A stretch of 64,000 nt of DNA from Gemmobacter aquatilis (lineage in GTDB: Bacteria > Pseudomonadota > Alphaproteobacteria > Rhodobacterales > Rhodobacteraceae), in the NCBI RefSeq assembly GCF_900110025.1, contig NZ_FOCE01000001.1, forward strand, positions 124,001 to 188,000, written 5' to 3'. Each line of letters begins with the position of its first letter. Positions within the stretch are counted from its first letter, which is position 1. The notes beneath the pieces are model-generated. The model was not told where the DNA came from and did no database searches. It saw only the letters and a program-made list of their open reading frames with translations. Shown in pieces: positions 1-8,681 of the stretch. A program made the translations under genes and the position numbers.

Positions 1-379
1 ACGCCACCCGGCTGGTGCCCGGCAGCAACTTGCGCCCGCCCAGATGGTCATAGATGAACAGCCCCAGCCGCAGCAGCCAGGCGGGCCGCATCCCCTTGCT
101 GTGCGGCAACACAAAGCGCAGCGGGCGCACGATCTGCGGCGCGATGCCCCACAGCACCTCGCGTTCGATCAGGGCCTCACGCACCAGACGGAACTCGTAA
201 TGCTCCAGATAACGCAGCCCGCCATGCAGCAGCTTGGTCGAGGCAGAGGAGGTCGCGCCCCCCAGATCGCCCTGCTCGCACAGGAACACCGAAAGCCCCC
301 GCCCCACCGCATCGCGCGCAATGCCGCAGCCGTTGATGCCACCGCCGATGATCGCCAGATCAAAGATCCGCTCTGCCAT
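1..379 (-). CDS. glpD: Glycerol-3-phosphate dehydrogenase (FAD), N-terminal part, cut by the window edge
   Basis: Only the first 126 codons are in the window; the rest lies beyond the left edge. The product starts MAERIFDLAIIGGGINGCG, with the FAD-binding GxGxxG-like loop (IGGGINGCG), followed by the GlpD signature around ATSSASTKLLHGGLRYLE. The family oxidises sn-glycerol-3-phosphate to dihydroxyacetone phosphate at the inner membrane and passes electrons to quinone. It lies 3 bases downstream of a HAD phosphatase and is co-oriented with a glycerol-1-phosphate dehydrogenase, so the three form a glycerol-phosphate operon. The family call is secure; the exact polyol substrate is inferred. Confidence 0.9.
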   Translation of the reverse strand, partial: MAERIFDLAIIGGGINGCGIARDAVGRGLSVFLCEQGDLGGATSSASTKLLHGGLRYLEHYEFRLVREALIEREVLWGIAPQIVRPLRFVLPHSKGMRPAWLLRLGLFIYDHLGGRKLLPGTSRVA

Positions 380-382
380 GGC

Positions 383-1204
383 CTAGCCCTCCGCCCCGGC
401 GGGCTGGCGCTGCGCCGCCAGAATGCACTCGGCCACTTCCACGAACCCGGCGCCGCCCTTGCTGTCGGCAACAAAGGCGGGCAGCGCGAACGTCACCCCC
501 TCGAACTCCCGCACATTCGCCACGCCGCAGGAATGGGGGAAGAAAGCAAACATCGGCCCGTCATTCGGGCTGTCACCCACGAACACCACGCGGTGGCGCG
601 CGGCATCGATGTCCAGCCCCAGAATGTCCTGCGCAAAGATCCGCGTCATCGACAGCTTGTCGTAATCGCCGAACCAGCCGTTCACATGGATGGATGACAG
701 CTTCGCCACCGCGCCGACCTCGGCGAACATGTCCAGAATGCGCTGCACCTCGGCCTCGGGCAGCGGGTCCACATCCTCGCAAAAGTCGATGGCCAGATCC
801 GCCTCGCGATACAACTGGTCCGAGGCGATCCCCGCCCCCGGCACCGCCGCCAGAATCCGGGCGCGCAGCGTCTCCAGCTTGGCGCGATTGACCTTGCGTT
901 CCGCATCGCTGGCAAAGAAGCGCTGCCGCATCTTCCGCGCCTCCCGGTCATACGAGAAATAGAAGGCGCCGTTTTCGCCCACCACCCCCGCCACCGGCCA
1001 CAGCCGGGCGATCATGTCGCACCACCCGGCAGGCCGCCCGGTGATCGGCACCACCTGCAACCCCGCCTGCGCCAGCCGTTCCAGCGCCGCATAGGCCTCG
1101 GCGGGCAACTGGCCGTCGGTGGTCAGCGTATCGTCAATATCGGTCAGCACGGCCACACATCCGGCCAGCGCCTTGGGATCGAGTTCTGAAATCGGGCGCA
1201 TCAT
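383..1204 (-). CDS. HAD-superfamily phosphatase (Cof/MPGP-like)
   Basis: A 273-residue HAD hydrolase. Motif I is DIDDTLTTDG near residue 20, a TGRP motif follows near residue 50, and the terminal acidic motif is GDSPNDGPMFAF near residue 215. The large cap between them fits the HAD-IIB (Cof or mannosyl-3-phosphoglycerate phosphatase-like) group, which dephosphorylates sugar or polyol phosphates in the cytoplasm. I place the start at the ATGATG whose ATGA overlaps the stop of the upstream gene; an open frame continues further but runs inside that gene. Together with the G1P dehydrogenase and glpD it suggests a polyol-phosphate pathway. The substrate is unknown. Confidence 0.85.
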   Translation of the reverse strand: MMRPISELDPKALAGCVAVLTDIDDTLTTDGQLPAEAYAALERLAQAGLQVVPITGRPAGWCDMIARLWPVAGVVGENGAFYFSYDREARKMRQRFFASDAERKVNRAKLETLRARILAAVPGAGIASDQLYREADLAIDFCEDVDPLPEAEVQRILDMFAEVGAVAKLSSIHVNGWFGDYDKLSMTRIFAQDILGLDIDAARHRVVFVGDSPNDGPMFAFFPHSCGVANVREFEGVTFALPAFVADSKGGAGFVEVAECILAAQRQPAGAEG

Positions 1205-2541
1205 GCCTGCTCTTCGATGAAATCTTCCAAAATCCCCATGTCCGCCGCAAGGTCGAGCATGGAGTAGCGGTCGCGCATCTCGCGCGAATAGCGCAGGGCA
1301 TCGGCATAAAGCGCCGGGTCCAGCCCGATCTCTGCCGGGGTCGCCCCGCCGCCAGCGGCCCGCAGATGCGCCGCCATCTGATCCGCCGGGATCATCATCG
1401 CCTTCAGCACCCCCCGCAGTTCGGGCCAAAGTGCTGCCAGTTTCGCGTTGAACCGCGCCGCCGCCTCCGCATCCAGCACCTTGGCGCGGGTCGCCTTCAG
1501 GCAATCCTCCACCGCCGCCGCCGGATAGCGCGCCCGGATCGCCGCCTCGTCAAATCGCGTGGGCTTCACCTGCGGCGCTTCTTCCAGCGCCAGCAGCTTT
1601 TCCTGCAACCGCGCCATGGTGACCGAGGCCACCCCCACCTGTTGCCCATGCACCGTGCCCGGATGCAGCACCCCGGCAAAACTGTCGATCCAGTGCGAGA
1701 TCTGATGCTCGCCCATCGAGCCCGGATGGCTCAGCCCCACCACCGCGATGCCCAGCCCGCCCAGCGTCAGGATGCGCTGCAGATAACCGATGGCGTCATG
1801 GTCGCGCCGCCCCATGCCCGCACTGCGCGCCAGCGCCGCAGCCTCGTCGGCCTCTTGCAGCACATAGGGCGCGGTTGCATAGCGCGTGCCCAGCATGACA
1901 TGCGAAAAATACCAGTCCACCTGCGCCGTGGGCCGGCACAGGCTGTCGCCCAACCCCGCCCCGATCAGGTATTGGGGTGCCCCGGCCGAAACACCGATGT
2001 CGATGAACACGCCCTTGCCCGCATGGGCCTTCTGCGTGGTCTTCAACCCCGAATGCAGCGTGATCGACGCGGTGGAAGAGGTATAGCCGTTCATCGACGG
2101 CGCGGTGCCGAACACGCTATAGGGCCGCCCGTCCAGATAGGTCGCATATTTGCACAGATCGTTGATCGTGCCCGACCCGACGGCGACCAGCGCCTCCATC
2201 CCCCGCGTGGCCGATTGCAGCCCGGCCACCTCGGCCTCGTCGGCATGGGGATGGTCCAGCACGATCAGCGTCGCCCGGTCGCCCAGCCGCGCCGCGATCC
2301 GGCTGCCCATCACATCCGCCGTATTGGCATCGCAGACCACACCATAGCTTTGCGCGGGCATCACCTGCGCCAGCAGGTCGTCGGCGGCATCGGCAAAGCC
2401 GTCGCCAATGTCGATATGCCGAAACGGAACCTCTGCCGCACGCCCGCTATCCGGGTCGATCCAGCGCCCGCCGGTCACATCTTCGATCAGGGCGTTCCAG
2501 CCGCCCGATGCAGCGGTGTGCCTCGGTGAAACCACGTCCAT
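1201..2541 (-). CDS. sn-Glycerol-1-phosphate dehydrogenase family protein (AraM/EgsA-like)
   Basis: A 446-residue iron-type alcohol dehydrogenase fold protein. The nucleotide loop GSGTINDLCKY near residue 123 and the segment FGTAPSMNGYTSSTASIT are characteristic of the glycerol-1-phosphate dehydrogenase family; metal-binding histidines are expected in the GEHQISHWID and HGQQVG segments. The family interconverts dihydroxyacetone phosphate and sn-glycerol-1-phosphate using NAD(P)H (archaeal EgsA, Bacillus AraM). It is the first gene of the operon with the HAD phosphatase and glpD. The operon is divergent from a SorC regulator across a 163-base gap holding a palindrome. A catabolic role on a polyol phosphate is equally possible. 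Confidence 0.85.
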   Translation of the reverse strand: MDVVSPRHTAASGGWNALIEDVTGGRWIDPDSGRAAEVPFRHIDIGDGFADAADDLLAQVMPAQSYGVVCDANTADVMGSRIAARLGDRATLIVLDHPHADEAEVAGLQSATRGMEALVAVGSGTINDLCKYATYLDGRPYSVFGTAPSMNGYTSSTASITLHSGLKTTQKAHAGKGVFIDIGVSAGAPQYLIGAGLGDSLCRPTAQVDWYFSHVMLGTRYATAPYVLQEADEAAALARSAGMGRRDHDAIGYLQRILTLGGLGIAVVGLSHPGSMGEHQISHWIDSFAGVLHPGTVHGQQVGVASVTMARLQEKLLALEEAPQVKPTRFDEAAIRARYPAAAVEDCLKATRAKVLDAEAAARFNAKLAALWPELRGVLKAMMIPADQMAAHLRAAGGGATPAEIGLDPALYADALRYSREMRDRYSMLDLAADMGILEDFIEEQA

Positions 2542-2580
2542 CCGCTCCTCCCAAAGCCAAATGATCTGTTGATTGAAATA

Positions 2581-2598
2581 TGCCAGTCATCACTGGCA
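2581..2598. promoter_or_regulatory. Palindromic operator candidate for the SorC regulator
   Basis: TGCCAGT-CATC-ACTGGCA is a perfect 7-base inverted repeat with a 4-base spacer. It sits in the gap between the divergent glycerol-phosphate operon and the SorC-type regulator gene. That is the usual place for the operator of an adjacent sugar-responsive regulator. Binding itself is inferred. Confidence 0.6.
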
Positions 2599-2704
2599 CA
2601 TGTCAATGACGTTTGTTTGAGTCGGTGAAAATTGCCAACTCCACCGCACAGCCCGCGTTGTTCCGCTGGAAAAGACAGGCATTCTCTGCAATTGTGGGCG
2701 GCAA

Positions 2705-3742
2705 ATGGATCACGCGATGAAGCACCCAACCCCCAACGCAGCCCCTGACGCAGCCCCCGCACCGGATGCCAAATCCGCCGCCCGCCGCCCGATTCCGCCG
2801 CAATTCGGCATGGATCAGGCGCTTTGGGCGGCGTGGCTTTACTATGAAGACGGGCTGAAACAGGATCACATCGCCGAACAGATGGGCATCTCGCGCGCCT
2901 CGGTGTTCAACCTGCTGCAAAAGGCGCGCGACGAAGGCATCGTCACCATCGCCATTGATCCGACGCGCATCGCCCGCGCCGATCTGGCGCTGCGGCTCAG
3001 CGCGGCAACCGGGCTGTCGGAATGTTTCGTGCTGCCCGCAGGCAATTCCACCGCCTCGCTGCACGAACAGATCGGCCATCTGGGCGCGCGCGTGCTGGAA
3101 AACCGGCTGGGCGAAACCGAGGTGATCGGCGTCGCCTGGGGCCGCACCGTGATGCGGCTGTCCCAATTGCTGACCCCGATGCAGCGGCCCAATGTCACCG
3201 TGGCGCAGATCACCGGCAGTTCCGCCGCGACCTTCGATTTCTCGCCCGTGCTCTGCACCTCGAACATTGCCGAACGGCTGAACGCGCGTTGCGTCAACCT
3301 GCACGCGCCGGGCGTCGTCTCCACCCCGGCGGTGAAAGACATCCTGATGGCCGAACCGTCGATCCACCAGCATTTCGACCTGCTGCGCCAATGCACCATG
3401 ACGGTGTTCGGCGTCACCCATCTGATCGGCCCCACCCTGCTGGTGCAGGGCGGGTTCATGTCGCAGGCGGAAATGCAGGTCTATATCGACAAGGGCGCCA
3501 TCGGCTTTGCCTCGGGCCATTTCTTCGACATCGCGGGCAACCCGGTGCGCAGCGAATTTGACGACCGCCACATCACCATGTCGCATGACGAATTGCTGAA
3601 CGTGCCGCGCCGGATCTGCGTCGGCGGCGGCTTGCCCAAGGTCGGCGCGATCTGTGGCATGTTGCGCAACCGGCTGGCCAATGTGCTGGTGACGGACGAG
3701 GCCACCGCCCATGCCGTGCTGGCCGAATACGCCAAAGGCTGA
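2705..3742 (+). CDS. SorC/DeoR-type sugar-binding transcriptional regulator
   Basis: A 345-residue regulator. An N-terminal helix-turn-helix (KQDHIAEQMGISRASVFNLL, about residues 55-80) is followed by the SorC sugar-phosphate-binding domain: GVAWGRTV near residue 143, and near the C-terminus RRICVGGGLPKVGAI. SorC proteins bind phosphorylated sugars or polyols and control the adjacent catabolic operon. The gene is divergent from the G1P dehydrogenase operon and shares an intergenic palindrome with it, so it probably senses a product of that pathway. The first ATG is used; a second in-frame ATG follows four codons later. The terminal signal is a hairpin shared with convergent aspA. Confidence 0.87.
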   Translation: MDHAMKHPTPNAAPDAAPAPDAKSAARRPIPPQFGMDQALWAAWLYYEDGLKQDHIAEQMGISRASVFNLLQKARDEGIVTIAIDPTRIARADLALRLSAATGLSECFVLPAGNSTASLHEQIGHLGARVLENRLGETEVIGVAWGRTVMRLSQLLTPMQRPNVTVAQITGSSAATFDFSPVLCTSNIAERLNARCVNLHAPGVVSTPAVKDILMAEPSIHQHFDLLRQCTMTVFGVTHLIGPTLLVQGGFMSQAEMQVYIDKGAIGFASGHFFDIAGNPVRSEFDDRHITMSHDELLNVPRRICVGGGLPKVGAICGMLRNRLANVLVTDEATAHAVLAEYAKG

Positions 3743-3775
3743 CAGCCGCCTGCCCCGCAGGACAGACGGCTGTCA
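3740..3775. terminator. Hairpin between convergent regulator and aspA genes
   Basis: TGACAGCCG (3740-3748) pairs perfectly with CGGCTGTCA (3767-3775). A smaller CTGC/GCAG hairpin lies inside the loop. There is no T-run, so this is a probable bidirectional terminator or mRNA end-stabiliser rather than a classic intrinsic terminator. Confidence 0.5.
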
Positions 3776-3781
3776 CAGGTC

Positions 3782-5188
3782 TCAGGCCACGAAGGCCTGC
3801 GGTCGGGTCAGCATGTCGGGCCGCAGCACCGCATCCAACCGCTCTTTCGACATCAAGCCCTTTTCCAGCACCAGCTCATAGACACCGCGCCCGCTGCGAT
3901 GCGCCTCCAGCGCCACTTCGGTCGCTGCCGCATAGCCGATATAGGGGTTCAGCGCCGTCACGATGCCGATGGATTTCTCCACCGTTTCCCGCAGCTTGTC
4001 GCGGTTCGCGGTGATGCCGCGCACGCAGTTTTCCTCCAGCGTCTTGCACGCCGCCGTCAGATGGCTGACAGACCGGAACAGGCTGTAGGCGATGATCGGC
4101 TCGAAGGCATTCAGCTGCAACTGCCCGCCCTCGGCGGCAAAGCTGATCGTCACATCATTGCCGATCACCTCGAACGCCACCTGATTGACCACCTCGGGGA
4201 TCACCGGGTTCACCTTGCCCGGCATGATCGAACTGCCCGCCTGTTTCGCCGGAAGATTGATCTCGTTGAACCCGGCGCGCGGGCCAGAGGACAGCAGGCG
4301 CAGATCGTTGCAGGTCTTCGACAGCTTCACCGCCACCCGCTTCAACACACCCGACACCTGCACGAAAGCCCCGCAATCCTGCGTCGCCTCCACCAGATCG
4401 GCGGCGGTGATGACCGGAATCCCCGTCACCTCCGCCAGCCGCGCCCGCACCCGCTCCGCATAGTCGGGATGCGTCGTGATGCCGGTGCCGATCGCCGTGG
4501 CGCCCAGATTGATTTCCAGAATCAACTGCGCCGCCTCGGCCAGCCGCAATTCGTCTTCGCCCAGCATGATGGCAAAGGTGTTGAACTCCTGCCCCAGCGT
4601 CATCGGCACGGCTTCCTGCAACTGGGTGCGGCCCATCTTCAGGATGTCGGAAAACGCGCCCGCCTTTTCGGCAAAGGCGCCACGCAGGCTGCCCATCGCC
4701 GCGATCAGCCGGTGAATCCCCGCCCAGGCCGCCAGCCGCAAGGCGGTCGGATACACGTCATTGGTGCTCTGGCTCAGGTTCACATGCTCGTTCGGGTGCA
4801 GAAAGCGGTAAGCGCCCTTCTCATGCCCCAGGATTTCCAGCGCGCGGTTGGCGATCACCTCATTGGCATTCATGTTGGTCGAGGTGCCGGCCCCGCCCTG
4901 AATCTGGTCCACCACGAACTGGTCATGCAGCTTGCCCGCGCGGATTTCTTCGCAGGCCGCCACGATGGCATCGCGCCGCGCACCGTCCAGCAACCCCAGA
5001 TCGGCATTGGCCAGCGCCGCCGCCTGCTTGATCGCCGCCAGCGCCGCAATCAGATCCGTCGCCTGCCCGATCGGCTGGCCCGAGATCGGGAAATTTTCCA
5101 CCGCGCGCAGCGTATGCACGCCCCAATAGGCGTGGGCCGGCACCGCGCGGTCGCCAAGCAGGTCGTGTTCGATACGGGTCTGGATCAT
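3782..5188 (-). CDS. aspA: Aspartate ammonia-lyase
   Basis: A 468-residue cytoplasmic enzyme of the fumarase/aspartase superfamily that converts L-aspartate to fumarate and ammonia. Visible signatures are the substrate-binding GTSTNMNANEVIANRA (about residue 100), HPNEHVNLSQSTNDVYPTA, and the superfamily signature loop GSSIMPGKVNPVIPE near residue 320. Length matches AspA (about 470). The aspartase GTSTNMN and QSTND spacing distinguishes it from class II fumarase, though the two are close. The start has a GAGGA ribosome-binding site. A LysR regulator gene lies 157 bases upstream on the same strand and may control it. Confidence 0.92.
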   Translation of the reverse strand: MIQTRIEHDLLGDRAVPAHAYWGVHTLRAVENFPISGQPIGQATDLIAALAAIKQAAALANADLGLLDGARRDAIVAACEEIRAGKLHDQFVVDQIQGGAGTSTNMNANEVIANRALEILGHEKGAYRFLHPNEHVNLSQSTNDVYPTALRLAAWAGIHRLIAAMGSLRGAFAEKAGAFSDILKMGRTQLQEAVPMTLGQEFNTFAIMLGEDELRLAEAAQLILEINLGATAIGTGITTHPDYAERVRARLAEVTGIPVITAADLVEATQDCGAFVQVSGVLKRVAVKLSKTCNDLRLLSSGPRAGFNEINLPAKQAGSSIMPGKVNPVIPEVVNQVAFEVIGNDVTISFAAEGGQLQLNAFEPIIAYSLFRSVSHLTAACKTLEENCVRGITANRDKLRETVEKSIGIVTALNPYIGYAAATEVALEAHRSGRGVYELVLEKGLMSKERLDAVLRPDMLTRPQAFVA

Positions 5189-5345
5189 GTTATCCTCGCG
5201 CAGCCGCCAACGGCCCGCACCTGCGGGACCGGGGGGTCATGCAAATCTGTATGGGGTTCGTTGGTCGATCAGCCAGGCTTGCCGCCCGCCTTTTCAGGGA
5301 TTTACGCCCAGTCGCCCCGCAAGGCCAATGCCAATATCGCCATGG

Positions 5346-6242
5346 TTATTCCGTTTTTGCATAATCATCGGCCAACCGCTCCGCCGCCGCCCAGACCCGC
5401 GCCGTCAGCCCCCGCGCCCGCGCCGCATTGCGGTACAGCCGGATCTGCATCGGCAGTTCCGGCGCCACCACCTCCAGCCGCCCCGCCACGATCTCCGCCT
5501 CCACCAACCGGCGCGGCAGCCACACCACGCCGTGTCCCTCCACCGCCATGCTCTTCATCGCCTCGGCCATCGAGGCTTCATCGGTATGCGCCACATAGAC
5601 CTTCGGCGCCCCCGGCTGCCCCTGCGCGGTGCGCGCCAATTGCCCCAGAAACGACCCGCGCGAATATTGCAGCAAGGGCATCCCGTCGCGCGCCCAATCC
5701 TCCGGCTGGCCCGGCCTTGCCACCGCCACCAGACTGTCGGCGCCGATCACCAGATGCGGATAGGCGGGCGCCTCCAGCGGGATGGCGACGCTGGGATGGT
5801 GATAGGTCAGAAAGAAATCATAACCGCCTTCCGTCAAAGCCTCGACGCAGCGGTCGAAATTCTCGGGCTTCACCCGGCTGGCCACCTGCCCCACCGCGCC
5901 CTTCAGCCGCATCAGCCAGACCGGCAGAAACGTCACCGTCAGGCTGTGCAGCGCGATGAACGAAATCTCGGGCGCGCCCCCCTTGGCATGGTCGCGGAAC
6001 TCGGCCCGCCGCGCATGGATCATCCGCACCGCCTCTTCCGCCGTTTCGCGAAACAGCTTGCCCTCGGGCGTCAGCGTCACCGGAAAGCTGTCGCGGTTCA
6101 ACAGCTCCGCCCCCAGCCAATCCTCCAGCGCGCGAATGCGGCGGCTGAACGCGCTTTGCGTCACCCCCCGCAGCGCGGCCGAGCGGGAAAAGCTGTGCGT
6201 CTCGGCCAAGCTCAGAAAATCTTCCAGCCATTTGAAATCCAT
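5346..6242 (-). CDS. LysR-family transcriptional regulator (YjiE/HypT-like N-terminus)
   Basis: A 298-residue LysR protein. The winged-helix domain starts MDFKWLEDFLSLAETHSFSRSA and has the helix-turn-helix VTQSAFSRRIRALEDWLGAEL (residues 28-48). The effector-binding domain occupies residues 92-295. The N-terminus resembles the YjiE/HypT branch of LysR proteins. It sits between aspA (same strand, downstream) and the pxpA operon (divergent, upstream, 106-base gap), so it could control aspartate breakdown, 5-oxoproline use, or both. The effector is not deducible from sequence. Confidence 0.88.
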   Translation of the reverse strand: MDFKWLEDFLSLAETHSFSRSAALRGVTQSAFSRRIRALEDWLGAELLNRDSFPVTLTPEGKLFRETAEEAVRMIHARRAEFRDHAKGGAPEISFIALHSLTVTFLPVWLMRLKGAVGQVASRVKPENFDRCVEALTEGGYDFFLTYHHPSVAIPLEAPAYPHLVIGADSLVAVARPGQPEDWARDGMPLLQYSRGSFLGQLARTAQGQPGAPKVYVAHTDEASMAEAMKSMAVEGHGVVWLPRRLVEAEIVAGRLEVVAPELPMQIRLYRNAARARGLTARVWAAAERLADDYAKTE

Positions 6243-6348
6243 CGCGCCCCCCTGCGCCTCACCCTATCCTCCCCCATGCCGCGCGCCAATGCCGCTTCCA
6301 CCCGGCCCGCGCCCCTGCTAGCCATAGGCACAACAGCCGGAGGATCAG

Positions 6349-7113
6349 ATGCCCGCACAGATCGACCTCAACAGCGACCTCGGCGAAGGCTTCGGCGCCT
6401 GGAAGATGGGCGACGATGCGGCGATGCTGGGCATCGTCAGCTCTGCCAATATCGCCTGCGGCTTTCATGCCGGTGATCCGCGCGGCATCCTGACCACGCT
6501 GCGCGAAGCGGCGTCGCGCGGCGTCGCGGTCGGCGCGCATGTCTCCTACCCCGATCTGGCGGGCTTTGGCCGCCGCCCGATGGATGTGGCGCCCGAGGAT
6601 CTGACCGCCGATGTGATCTATCAGATCGGCGCGCTGCAAGGCCTTGCCCGCGCCGCAGGCACGCGGGTCACTTACGTCAAACCCCATGGCGCGCTTTATA
6701 ACACCATCGCGCAGGATGCCGGTCAGGCCGATGCCGTCATCGCCGCCCTGCTTGCCCTCGACCCCGGCCTTGCCCTGATGGGTCTTGCCGGGGCGCCGAT
6801 CCTTGCCCGCGCCCGCGCCGCCGGTCTGCGCGTGGTGGCCGAGGCGTTTGCCGACCGCGCCTATACCGCCACCGGCGCGCTGGTGTCGCGCCGCGATCCC
6901 GGCGCCGTGCTGCACGACCCGGCACAGGTCGCCGCCCGCATGTTGCGCCTCGCCACCGATGGGGTGATTGACGCGGCAGACGGCACCCCCCTGCGGCTTC
7001 AGGCTGACAGCATCTGCATCCATGGCGACAGCCCCGATGCCGTCGCCATGGCCCGCCAGATCCGCGCCACCCTGCTGGCCCATGGCGTGACCATTGCGCC
7101 CTTCGCACCATGA
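6349..7113 (+). CDS. pxpA: 5-oxoprolinase subunit A (LamB/YcsF family)
   Basis: A 254-residue LamB/YcsF protein. It begins with the family signature [14 protein letters not shown], then [12 protein letters not shown] near residue 38, [15 protein letters not shown] near 65 and [10 protein letters not shown] near 110. PxpA works with PxpB and PxpC in ATP-dependent opening of 5-oxo-L-proline (pyroglutamate) to glutamate in the cytoplasm. CCGGAGGA precedes the ATG. It is the first gene of a tight operon: its stop overlaps the pxpBC start (ATGA), followed by a biotin carboxylase. Confidence 0.93.
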   Translation: MPAQIDLNSDLGEGFGAWKMGDDAAMLGIVSSANIACGFHAGDPRGILTTLREAASRGVAVGAHVSYPDLAGFGRRPMDVAPEDLTADVIYQIGALQGLARAAGTRVTYVKPHGALYNTIAQDAGQADAVIAALLALDPGLALMGLAGAPILARARAAGLRVVAEAFADRAYTATGALVSRRDPGAVLHDPAQVAARMLRLATDGVIDAADGTPLRLQADSICIHGDSPDAVAMARQIRATLLAHGVTIAPFAP

Positions 7114-8681
7114 CCCTGCGCTTCCTGCCGCTCACCCCCAACAGCCTGCTGGTCGAACTGTCCGACCTTGACGCGACCCTTGCCCTGTTCGACGCGCTGA
7201 CCCACGCCGCCCTCCCCGGTATCGCCGAACTGGTGCCCGCCGCCCGCACGCTGCTGGTGCGCACCCATCCCGGCACCCCGGCCAATGGCACGCTCGCCGC
7301 CGCTATCGCAGCACAAATGCCGCAGGTTTCGCTGCGCAGCGAAACCGCAGCCGAGGTGCTGGAACTGCCCGTCACCTATGACGGCGCAGACCTGTCCGAA
7401 GTCGCCGCCCTGATGTCGCTGACCACAGCCGAGGTGATCGCCGCCCATCAAGCCGCGCTCTGGACCGTGGCCTTTTGCGGCTTCGCCCCGGGTTTCGCCT
7501 ATATGACCGGATCGGACCCGCGCTTCGACCTGCCGCGCCGCGCCAGCCCCCGCCCGCGCATCCCCGCCGGTTCGGTGGCGCTGGCCGGGCGGTTCTGCGG
7601 CATCTATCCGCAGGCCAGCCCCGGCGGCTGGCAGCTCATCGGCACCACACCCGAACCGATGTGGGATCTGTCGCGCAATCCCCCCGCCCTGCTGCGCCCC
7701 GGCCAGCGCGTCCGCTTCGTCGCCCGCACCCCCACGCCGCGCAAACCGCCGCCCCAGCCCAGCGCCGCCCCCACCGGCCCCAGCCTGCACATCCGCGCCA
7801 CCGCCTTCCCGGTGCTGGTGCAGGACGCGGGCCGCCCGCATCAGGCCGCACTCGGCCTCACCGCCTCTGGCGCGCTGGACCTGCCGGCCCTGCGCCGCGC
7901 CAACCGCGCGCTGGGCAACCCGCCCGACAGCCCGGCGTTGGAGCTTACCCTCGGCCCCACAAGGATCAGCGTCGATCAACCCGCCACCCTCGCGCTCGAC
8001 GGCGCCGCGACCCAAGCCGCCATCCTCACCCCCACCGCCCGCATCGCCATAGACCCGGCCCGCCCCTTCGCGCTGGACCCCGGCGAGGTGCTGGAAATCC
8101 TGCCCCCCACGCGCGGGATGCGCAGCTACCTCGCCCTGCGCGGTGGCTTTGCCGTGGCGCCCACCCTCGGCTCTGCCTCCACCGACACGCTCGCCCATCT
8201 CGGCCCGCCGCCGCTGACCACCGGCAGCGCCCTTCCCCTCGGCCATGCGAAAGCGCTGGCCGTTGACCCCACACCCCGCCCCGCGCCGCACCTGCCCGCC
8301 CCCGGCGAAACCGTCACCCTGCCCGTCACCCTCGGCCCCCGCGCCGACTGGTTCCCGCCCGAGATGCTCGCCCTGTTCCTGTCGCAAGAGTGGGAGGTCA
8401 CCCCCCACTGCTCGCGCACCGGCCTACGCCTGTCGGGCGCAGCCCCCCTGACCCGCGACGCGCGCGAACTGCCGTCCGAAGGCACCGAGCGTGGCGCCAT
8501 CCAGATCCCCCATTCCGGCCAGCCGGTGCTGTTCCTTGCCGATCACCCGCTGACCGGCGGCTATCCCGTCATCGCCACGCTGCTACCCGAAGCCCTGCCG
8601 CTGGCCGCCCAGCTTCCCCCCGGCGCGCGCATCCGCTTTGCCGCCGCCACCCCCTTTGCCCCGATCGAGCCCACGCCATGA
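7110..8681 (+). CDS. pxpB-pxpC: 5-oxoprolinase subunits B and C fused (KipI-KipA / allophanate hydrolase-like)
   Basis: A 523-residue single-chain fusion. Residues 1-210 form the PxpB/KipI domain ([34 protein letters not shown]). A proline-rich linker at about 210-225 leads to the PxpC/KipA domain ([23 protein letters not shown], about 233-255, and [22 protein letters not shown] near the end). In many bacteria these are two genes, so the fusion is notable but known in the family. With PxpA it should hydrolyse 5-oxoproline. The same fold forms the C-terminal part of urea carboxylase, which matters because a biotin carboxylase follows with an ATGA overlap. Confidence 0.9.
   Translation: MTLRFLPLTPNSLLVELSDLDATLALFDALTHAALPGIAELVPAARTLLVRTHPGTPANGTLAAAIAAQMPQVSLRSETAAEVLELPVTYDGADLSEVAALMSLTTAEVIAAHQAALWTVAFCGFAPGFAYMTGSDPRFDLPRRASPRPRIPAGSVALAGRFCGIYPQASPGGWQLIGTTPEPMWDLSRNPPALLRPGQRVRFVARTPTPRKPPPQPSAAPTGPSLHIRATAFPVLVQDAGRPHQAALGLTASGALDLPALRRANRALGNPPDSPALELTLGPTRISVDQPATLALDGAATQAAILTPTARIAIDPARPFALDPGEVLEILPPTRGMRSYLALRGGFAVAPTLGSASTDTLAHLGPPPLTTGSALPLGHAKALAVDPTPRPAPHLPAPGETVTLPVTLGPRADWFPPEMLALFLSQEWEVTPHCSRTGLRLSGAAPLTRDARELPSEGTERGAIQIPHSGQPVLFLADHPLTGGYPVIATLLPEALPLAAQLPPGARIRFAAATPFAPIEPTP

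Noticed and set aside
3899-5959. A 686-codon open frame on the plus strand
   Set aside because: It crosses aspA and the LysR gene antisense, including their intergenic gap, without motifs or a ribosome-binding site.
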